This document shows, one piece after another, positions 46,233-55,175 of a stretch of DNA of 64,000 nt. The DNA is from Eutrophomonas brisbanensis. Its GTDB lineage: Bacteria; Pseudomonadota; Gammaproteobacteria; Burkholderiales; Eutrophovitaceae. A model generated the notes under the pieces. It had not been told where the DNA came from. It worked only from the letters and a program-made list of their open reading frames with translations, and made no database searches. The position numbers and the translations under genes are program-made. The stretch's first letter is position 1. The number at the start of each line of letters is the position of its first letter. The DNA lies in contig JAYQIQ010000004.1 in NCBI GenBank assembly GCA_038141705.1, positions 496,001 through 560,000 on the forward strand, given 5' to 3'.

Positions 46233-47129
46233 CTAATTTTTCTTATTCTCAATCTCCAGAGCTAATTCGTACATGTCGCTACGCGAAAGCCCTAAAAACT
46301 GCGACGCAATGTCAGCCGATTTCTTGGTAGATAACTCAGAGAGAAGCAACTCCAACAATCGCTTACCTTCAGCCAAATTTGTATCGTTATCCAATCGGTC
46401 TGGCGAGCCAGACAGAAGGAGAACAAATTCACCGCGACTACGGTACTCATTCTCTCTGATCCAGGCGGAAGCGTCGTTTATCGCAACCACAGCAATCTCT
46501 TCGTTTGCCTTAGTCAATTCCCGACAAATTGTCAGCTTCCAAGTTTCCGGAAGTAAACGCCCAATCGAATCAACCGTATCTATTATGCGGTGTGGTGCCT
46601 CGTAAAAAATGGTTGGCAATTGACGAATTTTAACCATCTCAAGTATCGAATCTCTTTTGGTTTTTTTACTCGGTAAAAACCCTTCGAAAACGAAATTTTC
46701 GAAGTCAAAACCCCACACAGAAAGAGCTGCAACCAAGGCACAGGAGCCAGGAATTGGCGTTACAGGAAAACCTTCCTCTCTAACTCGCTTCACAACAACT
46801 GCGCCCGGATCGCTAACACAAGGGGTACCAGCATCGGTCGTCAAAGCTACATGTTTGCCTTCGCGAATTAATTTGAGAATACCTTCCGCAGAGTTCTTGG
46901 CATTATGTTCTCTAGAGGAGATGATCTTTTTCTTGATTCCAAGATGCGAGAGTAACTTGGCACAAACTCGCGTATCCTCCGCAGCAACAATGTCTACTGT
47001 TTGCAGAACCAATCTCGCTCTCTGAGTAATATCGTCTAGGTTCCCGATCGGGGTCGCTACTACATATAGCCTGCCGCACGATAAAACATCAACCGAGCCA
47101 GAGTTACCAACTTCTTCTCTCGATTCCAC
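46233..47129 (-). CDS. rsmI: 16S rRNA (cytidine-1402-2'-O)-methyltransferase RsmI
   Basis: RsmI methylates the ribose of C1402 in 16S rRNA, alongside RsmH. The 298-residue SAM enzyme of the tetrapyrrole methylase fold has LYVVATPIGNLDDITQRA, AAEDTRVCAKLLSHLGI, LTTDAGTPCVSDPGAVVV, FYEAPHRIIDTV and LTICRELTKANEEI. Length is close to E. coli (286). It is divergent from diaA, as in E. coli, but the lpoA and yraN genes that usually lie between them are absent. Confidence 0.95.
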   Translation of the reverse strand: MESREEVGNSGSVDVLSCGRLYVVATPIGNLDDITQRARLVLQTVDIVAAEDTRVCAKLLSHLGIKKKIISSREHNAKNSAEGILKLIREGKHVALTTDAGTPCVSDPGAVVVKRVREEGFPVTPIPGSCALVAALSVWGFDFENFVFEGFLPSKKTKRDSILEMVKIRQLPTIFYEAPHRIIDTVDSIGRLLPETWKLTICRELTKANEEIAVVAINDASAWIRENEYRSRGEFVLLLSGSPDRLDNDTNLAEGKRLLELLLSELSTKKSADIASQFLGLSRSDMYELALEIENKKN

Positions 47130-47165
47130 TTTATAGACCTTCCAGATAATCCAGAAAAATTAATT

Positions 47166-47195
47166 TTGACTTCATTCTCTCAAGATGGATAGTTT
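47166..47195 (+). promoter_or_regulatory. Candidate promoter for diaA-dolP
   Basis: TTGACT (47166-47171) and TAGTTT (47190-47195) are 18 bases apart, about 50 bases ahead of the diaA start. The -35 is strong and the -10 poor, so this is tentative. Confidence 0.3.
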
Positions 47196-47246
47196 ATCGT
47201 TTAGAATGGCTGCAGTTAAACACAATTTGTGAAAGATTAAGATCAC

Positions 47247-47835
47247 ATGAGTATTAGAAGACCGGATTCAAAAACAGTTTAATGACAGCATAGCAGTCAA
47301 GCAATCATCGCTTGATACTTTGTTGGGGCCCATTCAAAAAGCGGCCTCACTGATGAGTGAACGACTTAAAGCTGGCAATAAAATTATGTCCTGCGGAAAT
47401 GGTGGATCTGCGGCTGATGCTCAACACTTTTCTGCTGAACTGTTGAATAGATTTGAGAGAGAAAGAGCTCCGTTAGCGGGGCTAGCGCTCACGACCGACT
47501 CTTCTACACTGACATCGGTGGGTAACGACTACTCGTTCAATCAGGTTTTTTCGAAACAAATCTTGGGATTAGGAATCGATGGCGACGTGCTGCTGGCGAT
47601 ATCAACGAGCGGAAACTCGCAGAACGTTCTAGAAGCGATAGAAGCCGCTCACAAAAAAAATATAGCGGTGGTTGCCTTGACTGGAAATGGCGGCGGAAAG
47701 ATTTCTTCGATTTTGAGTAGCAATGATATTAATCTTTGTGTTCCGAGTAAGATAACAGCCAGAATTCAAGAAGTGCATTTATTGTGTTTGCATTGCCTGT
47801 GTGACGGAATTGACGCCCAACTATTTGGAGAATGA
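47247..47835 (+). CDS. diaA: DnaA initiator-associating protein DiaA / SIS-domain protein (one frame break near the start)
   Basis: DiaA binds DnaA and promotes its assembly at oriC; the fold is that of phosphoheptose isomerase (GmhA). The SIS domain is clear: MSCGNGGSAADAQHFSAELL, LALTTDSSTLTSVGND, GDVLLAISTSGNSQNVLEAI and ARIQEVHLLCLHCLCDGID. The N-terminal helix RIQKQFNDSIAVKQSSLDTL is open upstream, but reaching the ATG at 47247 needs one base removed near 47253-47262. The repaired length is 195 (E. coli DiaA 196). Neighbours rsmI and dolP favour DiaA over GmhA; the paralogues are similar enough that GmhA activity cannot be excluded. Confidence 0.83.
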
Positions 47836-47838
47836 AAA

Positions 47839-48414
47839 ATGATTAAGCTAAGACTATTGTTTCTCGCGGTATTGGCATTGCCATTTATGCTTCAAGGCTG
47901 CATGGCGCCTGCTATCGTTTCAGCTGGCGTTGGAGCGACGATGGTACATGAAGACCCCAGAACGGCGGGGACGATTTTTGATGATCGTGTAATCGTCAGC
48001 AAGCTGTCGACGCGCATAAAAGACAAGTATGCGAAACAGGTAAACATCACTGTCACCGCTTATAACAATGTCGTGCTGCTAACGGGTCAGGTACCAAACG
48101 AGACGATCAAGGAAGATCTCGCGTTAATGGTGCTTGAGACGCGTCCAGTTCGAGATTTTAGAGATGAGACGACCATCCGGGAAGTGGCAACTATCAAAGA
48201 AATTGGAAAAGACGTTGCGCTCAAAGGCAAGGTTGTTACCCAACTAGCGCGGAATAAGGATGTGAGGTCTATTCGCATCTCAACCTCGGTAGAGCTAGGC
48301 GTCGTGTATTTGATGGGGCTCGTCACGAGAGAGGAAGGTGAAACGGCGGGTCAAATTGTGGCTTCTGTTGGCGGCGTTGAGAAGGTCGTCAAGATATTTG
48401 AGTATGTAGACTAA
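47839..48414 (+). CDS. dolP: Outer-membrane lipoprotein with two BON domains (DolP/YraP)
   Basis: The 191-residue protein starts with a lipoprotein signal (LAVLALPFMLQGC, with the lipid-bearing Cys at 21) and has two BON domains, at about 52-115 (LSTRIKDKYAKQVNITVTAY, VVLLTGQVPNE) and 125-190 (KVVTQLARNKDVRSIRISTS, VYLMGLVTREE, ASVGGVEKVV). DolP supports outer-membrane integrity and division-linked phospholipid binding in E. coli. A GGAG site precedes its ATG inside the end of diaA, and the order diaA-dolP is conserved. Confidence 0.93.
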   Translation: MIKLRLLFLAVLALPFMLQGCMAPAIVSAGVGATMVHEDPRTAGTIFDDRVIVSKLSTRIKDKYAKQVNITVTAYNNVVLLTGQVPNETIKEDLALMVLETRPVRDFRDETTIREVATIKEIGKDVALKGKVVTQLARNKDVRSIRISTSVELGVVYLMGLVTREEGETAGQIVASVGGVEKVVKIFEYVD

Positions 48415-48457
48415 TAAGAAAAGTTAGCCTTAAAACCGAGGGTTTAATCGGTCGCAT

Positions 48458-48528
48458 ACGAGGGCTTTGCGAATGAACTTTACGTAGTCCGTTGGGGTCT
48501 ACGAAATTCCTTTTAGAAAAGCCCTCGT
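48458..48528. other. Long nested inverted repeat between dolP and hldE-type gene
   Basis: ACGAGGGCTTT (48458-48468) and AAAGCCCTCGT (48518-48528) are perfect 11-base complements. Inside them CGTAG and CTACG (48483-48487, 48499-48503) form a second stem. It fills most of the 129-base gap after dolP, where a shorter ACCGA/TCGGT hairpin also lies. The 3' flank has no T tract, so a simple terminator is doubtful. Possible roles are a structured leader of the next gene, a 3' stability hairpin or a small RNA. Confidence 0.6.
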
Positions 48529-48543
48529 GTATATTCAAGAACA

Positions 48544-49029
48544 ATGTCACACCTTCAGGTAATAGAATCAAAAATAGCAAAGCCAGATGAGGTTGTCGAT
48601 CGCGTTATCGAGTTCGGTAGGCCGCTTGTTTTCACGAATGGTGTTTTTGACCTCCTCCATCGCGGTCACGTAACCTGTTTAGCCCGAGCGCGAGAACTTG
48701 GCGCTTCTCTAATCGTAGCTTTAAATTCAGACGAATCGGTAAAAAGACTCGGGAAAGATATCGATCGCCCCATTAATCAACTTGCTGATCGATTGGCCGT
48801 GATCGCCGCACTACAATCAGTAGATCTTGTCACCTATTTTGAGGAAGATACGCCGCTAGAGCTGATACTTCAGCTAAAGCCTGATGTAATAGTCAAAGGA
48901 GGTGACTGGGAACCCAGTCAAATCGTTGGCAACAAAGAAGCTCCTGGTTGGGGCGGGAAGGTAGTCTCAATCCCCTTTGAGCATCAAATTTCAACGACCG
49001 AAACATTAAAAAAAATTAGAGCGCGTTAG
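48544..49029 (+). CDS. rfaE2: D-glycero-beta-D-manno-heptose 1-phosphate adenylyltransferase (stand-alone HldE C-domain)
   Basis: This nucleotidyltransferase makes ADP-heptose precursor for the lipopolysaccharide inner core. The 161-residue protein has VFTNGVFDLLHRGHVTCLAR (the ATP-binding HxGH), LIVALNSDESVKRLGK, RPINQLADRLAVIAAL and a late VIVKGGDW. It matches only the C-terminal half of bifunctional HldE, so the kinase half must be encoded elsewhere, if kept. The start at 48544 lies 16 bases after the inverted repeat; no strong ribosome binding site is visible. The yejA TTG follows the stop after 2 bases. Confidence 0.93.
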   Translation: MSHLQVIESKIAKPDEVVDRVIEFGRPLVFTNGVFDLLHRGHVTCLARARELGASLIVALNSDESVKRLGKDIDRPINQLADRLAVIAALQSVDLVTYFEEDTPLELILQLKPDVIVKGGDWEPSQIVGNKEAPGWGGKVVSIPFEHQISTTETLKKIRAR

Positions 49030-49031
49030 AT

Positions 49032-50947
49032 TTGTTCACTGCACTGATCACCTTAGGTTTTTTATTCCTTCAGGCAGACATTGCTTGGTCACAGCCACAG
49101 CATGCGATCGCAATGCATGGATCTGCTAAGTACCCTTCCGATTTCACCCATTTCGAATATGTCAATCCGAATGCTCCCAAGGGTGGTGAAATTAAGCTCG
49201 CCTCACCCGGGACCTTTGATTCATTTAATCCATACATCGCCAAAGGAAATAGTGGTGCAGGATCGAGTGCCGAGACCTTGCTAGTAACCAGTGCGGATGA
49301 GCCGTTTACGGCTTACGGACTCATTGCCGAGAGCCTAGAGACCCCGTTGGATAGGTCTTGGGTCATCTTCCATCTCAGGCCGGAAGCCAAGTGGCACGAC
49401 GGAACACCTATCAGCGTGGATGACGTGATTTGGTCTTTTGAAACGTTAAAAACCAAAGGTCACCCCTTTTACCGGTTTTACTACAGCGGCGTCGAATCCG
49501 CAAAAAGAATAGGACCTCGCTCTGTAAAGTTTTCTTTTTCAGATAAAACAAACCGAGAACTACCGCTAACCATCGGCCAAATGCCGGTTCTACCAAAGCA
49601 TTATTGGGAGTCCCGCGATTTTGAATCGACGACGCTTGAACCTCCACTTGGCAGCGGGCCCTACAAAATAGAAAAATTTGAACCAGGGCGCTACATTATT
49701 TTGGGTAGAGTCGATGATTACTGGGGAAAAAATCTAGCGGTCAACAGAGGACAAAATAATTTTGATAAAGTCCGCATCGACTACTACCGCGATGAAACCG
49801 TAATCAGGGAAGCACTGAAATCTGGCGATATAGACTATCGCGAAGAAAACCAAGCGAAAGCCTGGTCGTTCGACTATGACACTCCAGCGGTGAGTAATGG
49901 TTGGCTCAAAAAAGAAAAAGTTCGACACTACAGTCCAACTGGTATGCAAGCTTTTGTGTACAACACCCGACGAGAAATTTTTTCATCGCCTCTCGTTCGT
50001 GAAGCCCTCATGTATGCCTTTGATTTTGACTGGACGAATAAGAATCTATTCTTCAGCCAATATGCAAGAACACAAAGTTTTTTTTCAAACTCAGATTTGG
50101 CATCACAAGACTTACCAAGTGGCGCCGAACTGAAGGTTTTAGAAAAATTCAGAGGTGAAGTTCCCGACAGGATTTTCTCCGAACCATTTATAGCCCCATC
50201 TACTGATGGAAAAGGTTGGCCTCGGGAGAACCTGAAAAAAGCGCGATCACTTTTGGAAGAGGCCGGTTGGCGTGTCAAAAATATGGTCCTTACGAACGAT
50301 AAAACGCAAGCGCCCTTTGAGTTTGAGATTCTCCTCTACAGCGAAGGGTTCGAGCGGATCGTACTTCCGTTTACCAGAAACCTAGAAAAACTTGGGATCA
50401 AAGTTCGAGTAAGACGGGTTGACCAATCTCAATATATCAACCGCATTCGGAGTTTCGATTTTGACATGATTGTCTCGGGATGGGGATCATCCGAGTCGCC
50501 AGGCAACGAGCAGCGTGGGCAATGGTCCAGCGCCGCCGCTAATTCTCCAGCAGCGAGTAACTATGCGGGGTTAACGATCCAGTAGTGGACGAGCTCGTTG
50601 AAAAACTCATACAGGCTCGAACCCGAGAAGAACTGGTTACCTACACACGGGCACTTGACCGAGTACTTCTATTTGGTTTTTATGTGATCCCACAATGGCA
50701 CCTTCAATCGCAAAGGATTCTCTATTGGGACAAATTTGGTCGGCCAAGCGTGAATCCGAAAAGCGGCACGTCGACTTCTTTTTGGTGGTTCGATCCTGAC
50801 AAGGATCAAAAACTTCGTGAAGCACTCAGTTCCAGCGAACCACCGTCAGATCAATCCTCGAACAATAGCAGGACGATCGTCTTTTTAGTTTTAGCGGTTC
50901 TGTTCATTGCAGCATTGGTCCTTTTTCGAAAGCGAAGACGTCGATGA
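49032..50947 (+). CDS. yejA: YejA-type peptide ABC transporter substrate-binding protein with C-terminal membrane anchor (one frame break)
   Basis: YejA captures oligopeptides for the YejBEF importer. After a signal peptide (LITLGFLFLQADIAWS) come the SBP_bac_5 features KGGEIKLASPGTFDSFNPYI, FHLRPEAKWHDGTPISVDDV, GSGPYKIEKFEPGRYIIL and ALMYAFDFDWTNKNLFF. The frame stops at 50585. Adding one G to GGGG (50567-50570) continues it through VNDPVVDELVEKLIQA and ALDRVLLFGFYVIPQWH to 50947. The repaired 638-residue protein is longer than E. coli YejA (about 604). The extra part is a Ser/Asn linker and a membrane helix (TIVFLVLAVLFIAALVLF, about 612-629) followed by RKRRRR. The start is TTG, two bases after the previous stop. 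Confidence 0.9.
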
Positions 50948-52068
50948 CCTCTTATATCCTTAGACGAATACTTCTTATGATCCCGACGCTGCTCGGGATC
51001 ATGCTCGTAAATTTCTTGGTTATCCAAGCAGCTCCAGGCGGTCCGGTCGAGCAAGTCATTGCCCAGTTGTCTGGCCATGGAAACGCGATAACAGAGAGGA
51101 TCACAAAAACAAATAGTAATGAGACCCTGAACGCATCCTCTAACGCGACGACCGACAGTGGCAACGCTGGACGCTACCGAGGATCTCAAGGTCTGGATCC
51201 AGAGTTTGTTAAAGAATTAGAAGTTCGGTTCGGATTTGACAAGCCGATGCACGAACGTTTTCTAAAGATGATTAAGGACTACTTGTCTTTCGACTTTGGT
51301 AAAAGCTTTTTTAGAGACGAAGATGTTGTGGACCTTGTGTTAGATAAACTTCCTGTCTCAATATCTCTGGGATTATGGACAACGCTAATTGTTTATCTCG
51401 TCTCTATTCCACTAGGTATTCGAAAAGCACTCCGCGACGGTAGCCAATTCGATATGGCGACTAGTTTTGCGCTCGTCATTGGAACTGCTATCCCAGGGTT
51501 TTTGTTCGCAGTCTTCTTGATGGTGATATTTGCCGGAGGAAGTTACCTGGATTGGTTTCCATTAAGAGGCCTTCAGTCGGATGAGTTCATCGAAATGGGT
51601 GTGGCTGATTGCGCAGCGAATTTTTCTTGTGTGCGAGATTACCTATGGCATATCACTCTGCCAGTGATTGCCATGGTCATTGGTGGTTTCGCTGGTCTTG
51701 CGATGCTCACAAAAAATTCATTTCTAGATCAAATACAGCAACAGTACGTATTAACGGCCAAAGCGAAAGGATTATCCGAGAAGCGCGTGCTCTACGGGCA
51801 CGTATTTAGAAACGCCATGCTCATCGTGATCGCGGGATTCCCAAGTGCGTTAATTAGTATCTTGTTTACTGGATCGGTTCTAGTTGAAATTATTTTTTCA
51901 CTTGATGGACTGGGCTTACTGGGATTTGAGGCTGCCTTTAGTCGCGACTATCCACTGATGTTTGGTTCGCTATTCTTTTTCTCAATCCTGGGACTTGTCA
52001 TGAATCTGGTGGGGGACCTGATGTATATGATTATCGATCCTCGAATTGATTTCGAGCGACAGGGTTAG
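50944..52068 (+). CDS. yejB: Peptide ABC transporter permease YejB
   Basis: This inner-membrane permease belongs to the binding-protein-dependent transport family. It has an N-terminal helix (YILRRILLMIPTLLGIMLVN), a periplasmic loop rich in Asn, Ser and Thr, and five further helices. The EAA loop binding the ATPase is seen in QQYVLTAKAKGLSEKRVLYG near residue 266. The 374 residues are close to E. coli YejB (364). It overlaps the corrected yejA stop by four bases (ATGA), which supports joining the two yejA frames. Confidence 0.94.
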   Translation: MTSYILRRILLMIPTLLGIMLVNFLVIQAAPGGPVEQVIAQLSGHGNAITERITKTNSNETLNASSNATTDSGNAGRYRGSQGLDPEFVKELEVRFGFDKPMHERFLKMIKDYLSFDFGKSFFRDEDVVDLVLDKLPVSISLGLWTTLIVYLVSIPLGIRKALRDGSQFDMATSFALVIGTAIPGFLFAVFLMVIFAGGSYLDWFPLRGLQSDEFIEMGVADCAANFSCVRDYLWHITLPVIAMVIGGFAGLAMLTKNSFLDQIQQQYVLTAKAKGLSEKRVLYGHVFRNAMLIVIAGFPSALISILFTGSVLVEIIFSLDGLGLLGFEAAFSRDYPLMFGSLFFFSILGLVMNLVGDLMYMIIDPRIDFERQG

Positions 52069-52075
52069 CGCAAAA

Positions 52076-53098
52076 ATGTTATCTCCGATTACAAAAAGAC
52101 GGCTCGAAAACTTCAAACGAAATCGAAGAGGTTACATTTCGTTTTGGTTGTTTTTGGCGCTTCTTGCGCTGACTCTTCCGGCTGAGTTTGTATCAAACGA
52201 TAAGCCTGTACTAATTTTTTACGATGGAGAACTTTTCTCCCCGATCTTTAACGAATATCCGGAGACAGCCTTCGGTGGAGAGTTTGAAACCGAGGCGGAC
52301 TACACGGACCCCACTGTCATCAACCAGATCGAGAAGAAGGGATGGATCTTGACGCCATTAGTGCCATACAACCACAGAACTGTGGCTTGGGACTTGCCGG
52401 TACCCGCTCCGTCTGCCCCCGACATGAATCACTGGCTCGGCACCGATGATCAAGCGAGGGATGTGTTGGCACGTGTCATTTATGGCTTCCGAATTTCTGT
52501 AATTTTTGGTTTCTCGCTTACCATCATCAGCGCAGTCATCGGTGTCTTCGCAGGTGCGATACAAGGATATTTTGGAGGTTGGATTGATCTCATTGGGCAA
52601 CGATTCATTGAGATCTGGTCAGGTATGCCGACCCTTTACCTTTTGATTATTTTGGCAAGCGTTGTTGAACCAAACTTTTGGTGGCTACTCGGGTTATTAC
52701 TGCTGTTTAGTTGGATGGGGTTTGTAGGAGTTGTACGAGCAGAATTTTTAAGAGCGAGGAACTTCGACTATGTGCGTGCGGCGAAATCGCTCGGTTTAAG
52801 TAACCTGCAGATCATGGTTAAACACGTCTTACCCAATGCGTTAGTTGCAACGATGACCTTTATGCCTTTCACACTCGCGGGTTCAGTGACGGTTCTAACC
52901 TCTCTCGACTTCTTGGGGATTGGATTACCCCCGGGATCTGCATCCCTTGGAGAGCTACTTGCTCAAGGAAAAGCCAATTTACAGGCGCCGTGGTTAGCAC
53001 TCACGGGATTTTTCATCATCGCGATCATGCTCAGTCTTCTGATTTTTATTGGCGAAGCGGTACGAGATGCATTCGACCCAAGAAAAATCTATAAATAA
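52076..53098 (+). CDS. yejE: Peptide ABC transporter permease YejE
   Basis: This is the second permease of the Yej importer. The protein begins MLSPITKRRLENFKRNRRGY, then has an N-terminal helix, a long periplasmic segment typical of YejE (LFSPIFNEYPETAFGGEFET, HWLGTDDQARDVLARVIYGF) and five more helices with the EAA loop FDYVRAAKSLGLSNLQIMV. The chosen ATG at 52076 gives 340 residues (E. coli 341); a start at 52046 would overlap yejB and adds ten residues with no support. Confidence 0.93.
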   Translation: MLSPITKRRLENFKRNRRGYISFWLFLALLALTLPAEFVSNDKPVLIFYDGELFSPIFNEYPETAFGGEFETEADYTDPTVINQIEKKGWILTPLVPYNHRTVAWDLPVPAPSAPDMNHWLGTDDQARDVLARVIYGFRISVIFGFSLTIISAVIGVFAGAIQGYFGGWIDLIGQRFIEIWSGMPTLYLLIILASVVEPNFWWLLGLLLLFSWMGFVGVVRAEFLRARNFDYVRAAKSLGLSNLQIMVKHVLPNALVATMTFMPFTLAGSVTVLTSLDFLGIGLPPGSASLGELLAQGKANLQAPWLALTGFFIIAIMLSLLIFIGEAVRDAFDPRKIYK

Positions 53099-53115
53099 GA
53101 AGCGTTGAATACCGC

Positions 53116-54750
53116 ATGGAAACACGACACCAAGATCAGCCACCAGTGATAGAGATAAAAAATCTCGATGTATTTTTTGGGCATGGAGAATCGGCCAATC
53201 AGGTTGTCAAAAGTGTAAATCTCAACATTGATCTAGGCGAGACTGTTGCCTTAATTGGTGAGAGCGGCTCAGGCAAATCGGTCACGGCATTGTCGATTTT
53301 GCAGCTTCTTCCTTACCCACTTGCCGCACACTCAGATACAAGCTCAATCCGTTTTCAAGGTGCGGAGCTCGTGAACGAAAAAGAAAGTGTGCTCAGAAAA
53401 ATTCGTGGCAACCAAATCTCCATGATTTTCCAAGAGCCGATGACCTCGCTGAATCCACTTCATACAGTGGGCAAACAGATCGTCGAAGTTCTCACCTTAC
53501 ACAAGGGCCTCAATAAAACCCTTGCGAAAAATCGGGCTATCGAGCTACTCGATTTGGTAAAGATCCCAGACCCACAAGGCCGATTTGATTCCTACCCCCA
53601 TCAATTGTCTGGAGGCCAACGTCAACGCGTCATGATTGCGATGGCACTCGCGAATGATCCAGAAGTGCTTATAGCGGACGAACCGACCACTGCTGTGGAT
53701 GTTACGGTTCAAGCGCAGCTTCTCGAGCTATTGGCAGAGCTGCAACAAAGAATTGGTATGTCCATCCTGTTTATCACACATGATCTACGCGTCGTTAAAA
53801 AAATTGCGCAACGAGTCTATGTGATGAAGTCTGGAGAAATAGTGGAGTCTGGAACAACGGACTCGGTTTTTAGCACGCCTACACATGAGTACACAAAAAG
53901 ATTGTTGTCGTCGCAACCATCGGGTACACCGGATGCGATCGCTTCTGACGCCAAAACACTGGTTGCCATCAAAGATGTGAAAGTTTGGTTTCCAATCAAA
54001 CGTGGAATTTTTCGAAAAACCATCGGACATATCAAGGCCGTTGACGAAGTGAGTTTCGATATAAAAGAAGGTGAAACAGTTGGCCTCGTGGGTGAGAGTG
54101 GATCTGGGAAGAGCTCGCTTGGACAAGCGATTCTAAGGCTCATTTCATGTGAGGGGTCTATTCACTTTCAAGACCAAGAGCTCAATTCGTTGTCACTAAA
54201 AGAGCTTCGTCCGTTTCGCCGTCTTATTCAGGTCGTGTTCCAAGATCCGTTTGGAAGCCTAAGTCCACGAATGACCATTGGTCAGATTGTCGGAGAAGGA
54301 TTAAACCTATTAGAAAACATTCAAGACGCGGAGAATGCCGTTGATCAAGCGCTCACCGAAGTGGGTTTAGATGTATCTATGAAAAATCGCTATCCTCATG
54401 AGTTTTCTGGAGGGCAGCGACAGAGGATTGCGATCGCTCGTGCGCTCATCCTCAAACCAAAACTCATCATCTTAGATGAACCCACTTCTGCTCTTGATCT
54501 CTCGATTCAATCTCAAATTATTGAGTTACTGCGTAGCTTGCAAAGAAAATACTCGATGTCGTACTTATTTGTTAGCCACGACCTTAACGTGATACGAGCG
54601 CTTTGTCATAAAATCATCGTGATGAAAGACGGAAAGTTTGTTGAAACGGGAAGTTCACAGGAAATTTTTGAGCAATCTAAAAACGCTTACACCAGAGCAT
54701 TAATCGATGCGTCGATTGATATCGTAAGTTCAACTGCAGATCAAACTTAG
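53116..54750 (+). CDS. yejF: Peptide ABC transporter ATP-binding protein YejF (two ABC domains)
   Basis: The 544-residue protein has two ABC ATPase domains in tandem. Domain 1 (about 8-265) has Walker A GESGSGKSVTALS, signature LSGGQRQRVMIAMAL and Walker B VLIADEPTTAVDVT. Domain 2 (about 283-535) has GESGSGKSSLGQA, FSGGQRQRIAIARAL and LIILDEPTSALDLS. It energises the YejBE permease. Length equals E. coli YejF (529) with a few extra residues. Its stop overlaps the end of the next, oppositely oriented gene by four bases. Confidence 0.96.
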   Translation: METRHQDQPPVIEIKNLDVFFGHGESANQVVKSVNLNIDLGETVALIGESGSGKSVTALSILQLLPYPLAAHSDTSSIRFQGAELVNEKESVLRKIRGNQISMIFQEPMTSLNPLHTVGKQIVEVLTLHKGLNKTLAKNRAIELLDLVKIPDPQGRFDSYPHQLSGGQRQRVMIAMALANDPEVLIADEPTTAVDVTVQAQLLELLAELQQRIGMSILFITHDLRVVKKIAQRVYVMKSGEIVESGTTDSVFSTPTHEYTKRLLSSQPSGTPDAIASDAKTLVAIKDVKVWFPIKRGIFRKTIGHIKAVDEVSFDIKEGETVGLVGESGSGKSSLGQAILRLISCEGSIHFQDQELNSLSLKELRPFRRLIQVVFQDPFGSLSPRMTIGQIVGEGLNLLENIQDAENAVDQALTEVGLDVSMKNRYPHEFSGGQRQRIAIARALILKPKLIILDEPTSALDLSIQSQIIELLRSLQRKYSMSYLFVSHDLNVIRALCHKIIVMKDGKFVETGSSQEIFEQSKNAYTRALIDASIDIVSSTADQT

Positions 54751-55159
54751 TCAGCAGTTTCTGGGGAACACTCCACTGCCGAAAAATTTGTTTCCGAAAG
54801 ATTTTGATCGAGCATCCCAAGAATTTGCTCCTGCGAATAATCGGGATTAGGGGAAATTTTGAATACCGAACTTTTTCCACCTCACCTGAAATCGTAACCA
54901 CCTCAATGTCAATATTCATCTCGTAAAACATTTTATTGAGCTCTTTACGAGTTTCTTCATTCGTCTCCAGAAGCTCAACACAGAAGGGATCTGCACTCAC
55001 GATCTCTGAGTCATCGACTTGAGGGAGTAACCGTATCCTTTCTGGATTCACCTCCGCAATCTGACTGGGATCTTCCGCTTCGCTCATCGGTCGAAGCCAT
55101 AATCCATAAGCCGCAATTCCCACATTGAGTATGATCAAGAATGCAATGAATGGTCGCAT
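54747..55159 (-). CDS. Small membrane-anchored protein of unknown function (one frame break)
   Basis: I do not recognise this gene. It starts MRPFIAFLIILNVGIAAYGLWL, a single N-terminal membrane helix or uncleaved signal, followed by an acidic periplasmic-type region (ERIRLLPQVDDSEIVSADPF) with CVELLETNEETRKELNK. After SGEVEK the long frame gives basic residues that run antisense into yejF. Adding one base to the A5 run (plus 54872-54876) instead gives an acidic tail through LGMLDQNLSETNFSAVECS, stopping at 54747 at the very end of yejF. I prefer that 137-residue form. It lies 16 bases after coaX, where Pseudomonas has a SPOR-domain protein; no SPOR domain is evident here. Confidence 0.6.
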
Positions 55160-55175
55160 TACAAATTTAACTAAA

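Noticed and set aside
48389..48580. 63-residue minus-strand frame over the inverted repeat
   Set aside because: No start signal or similarity; its open state follows from the repeat.
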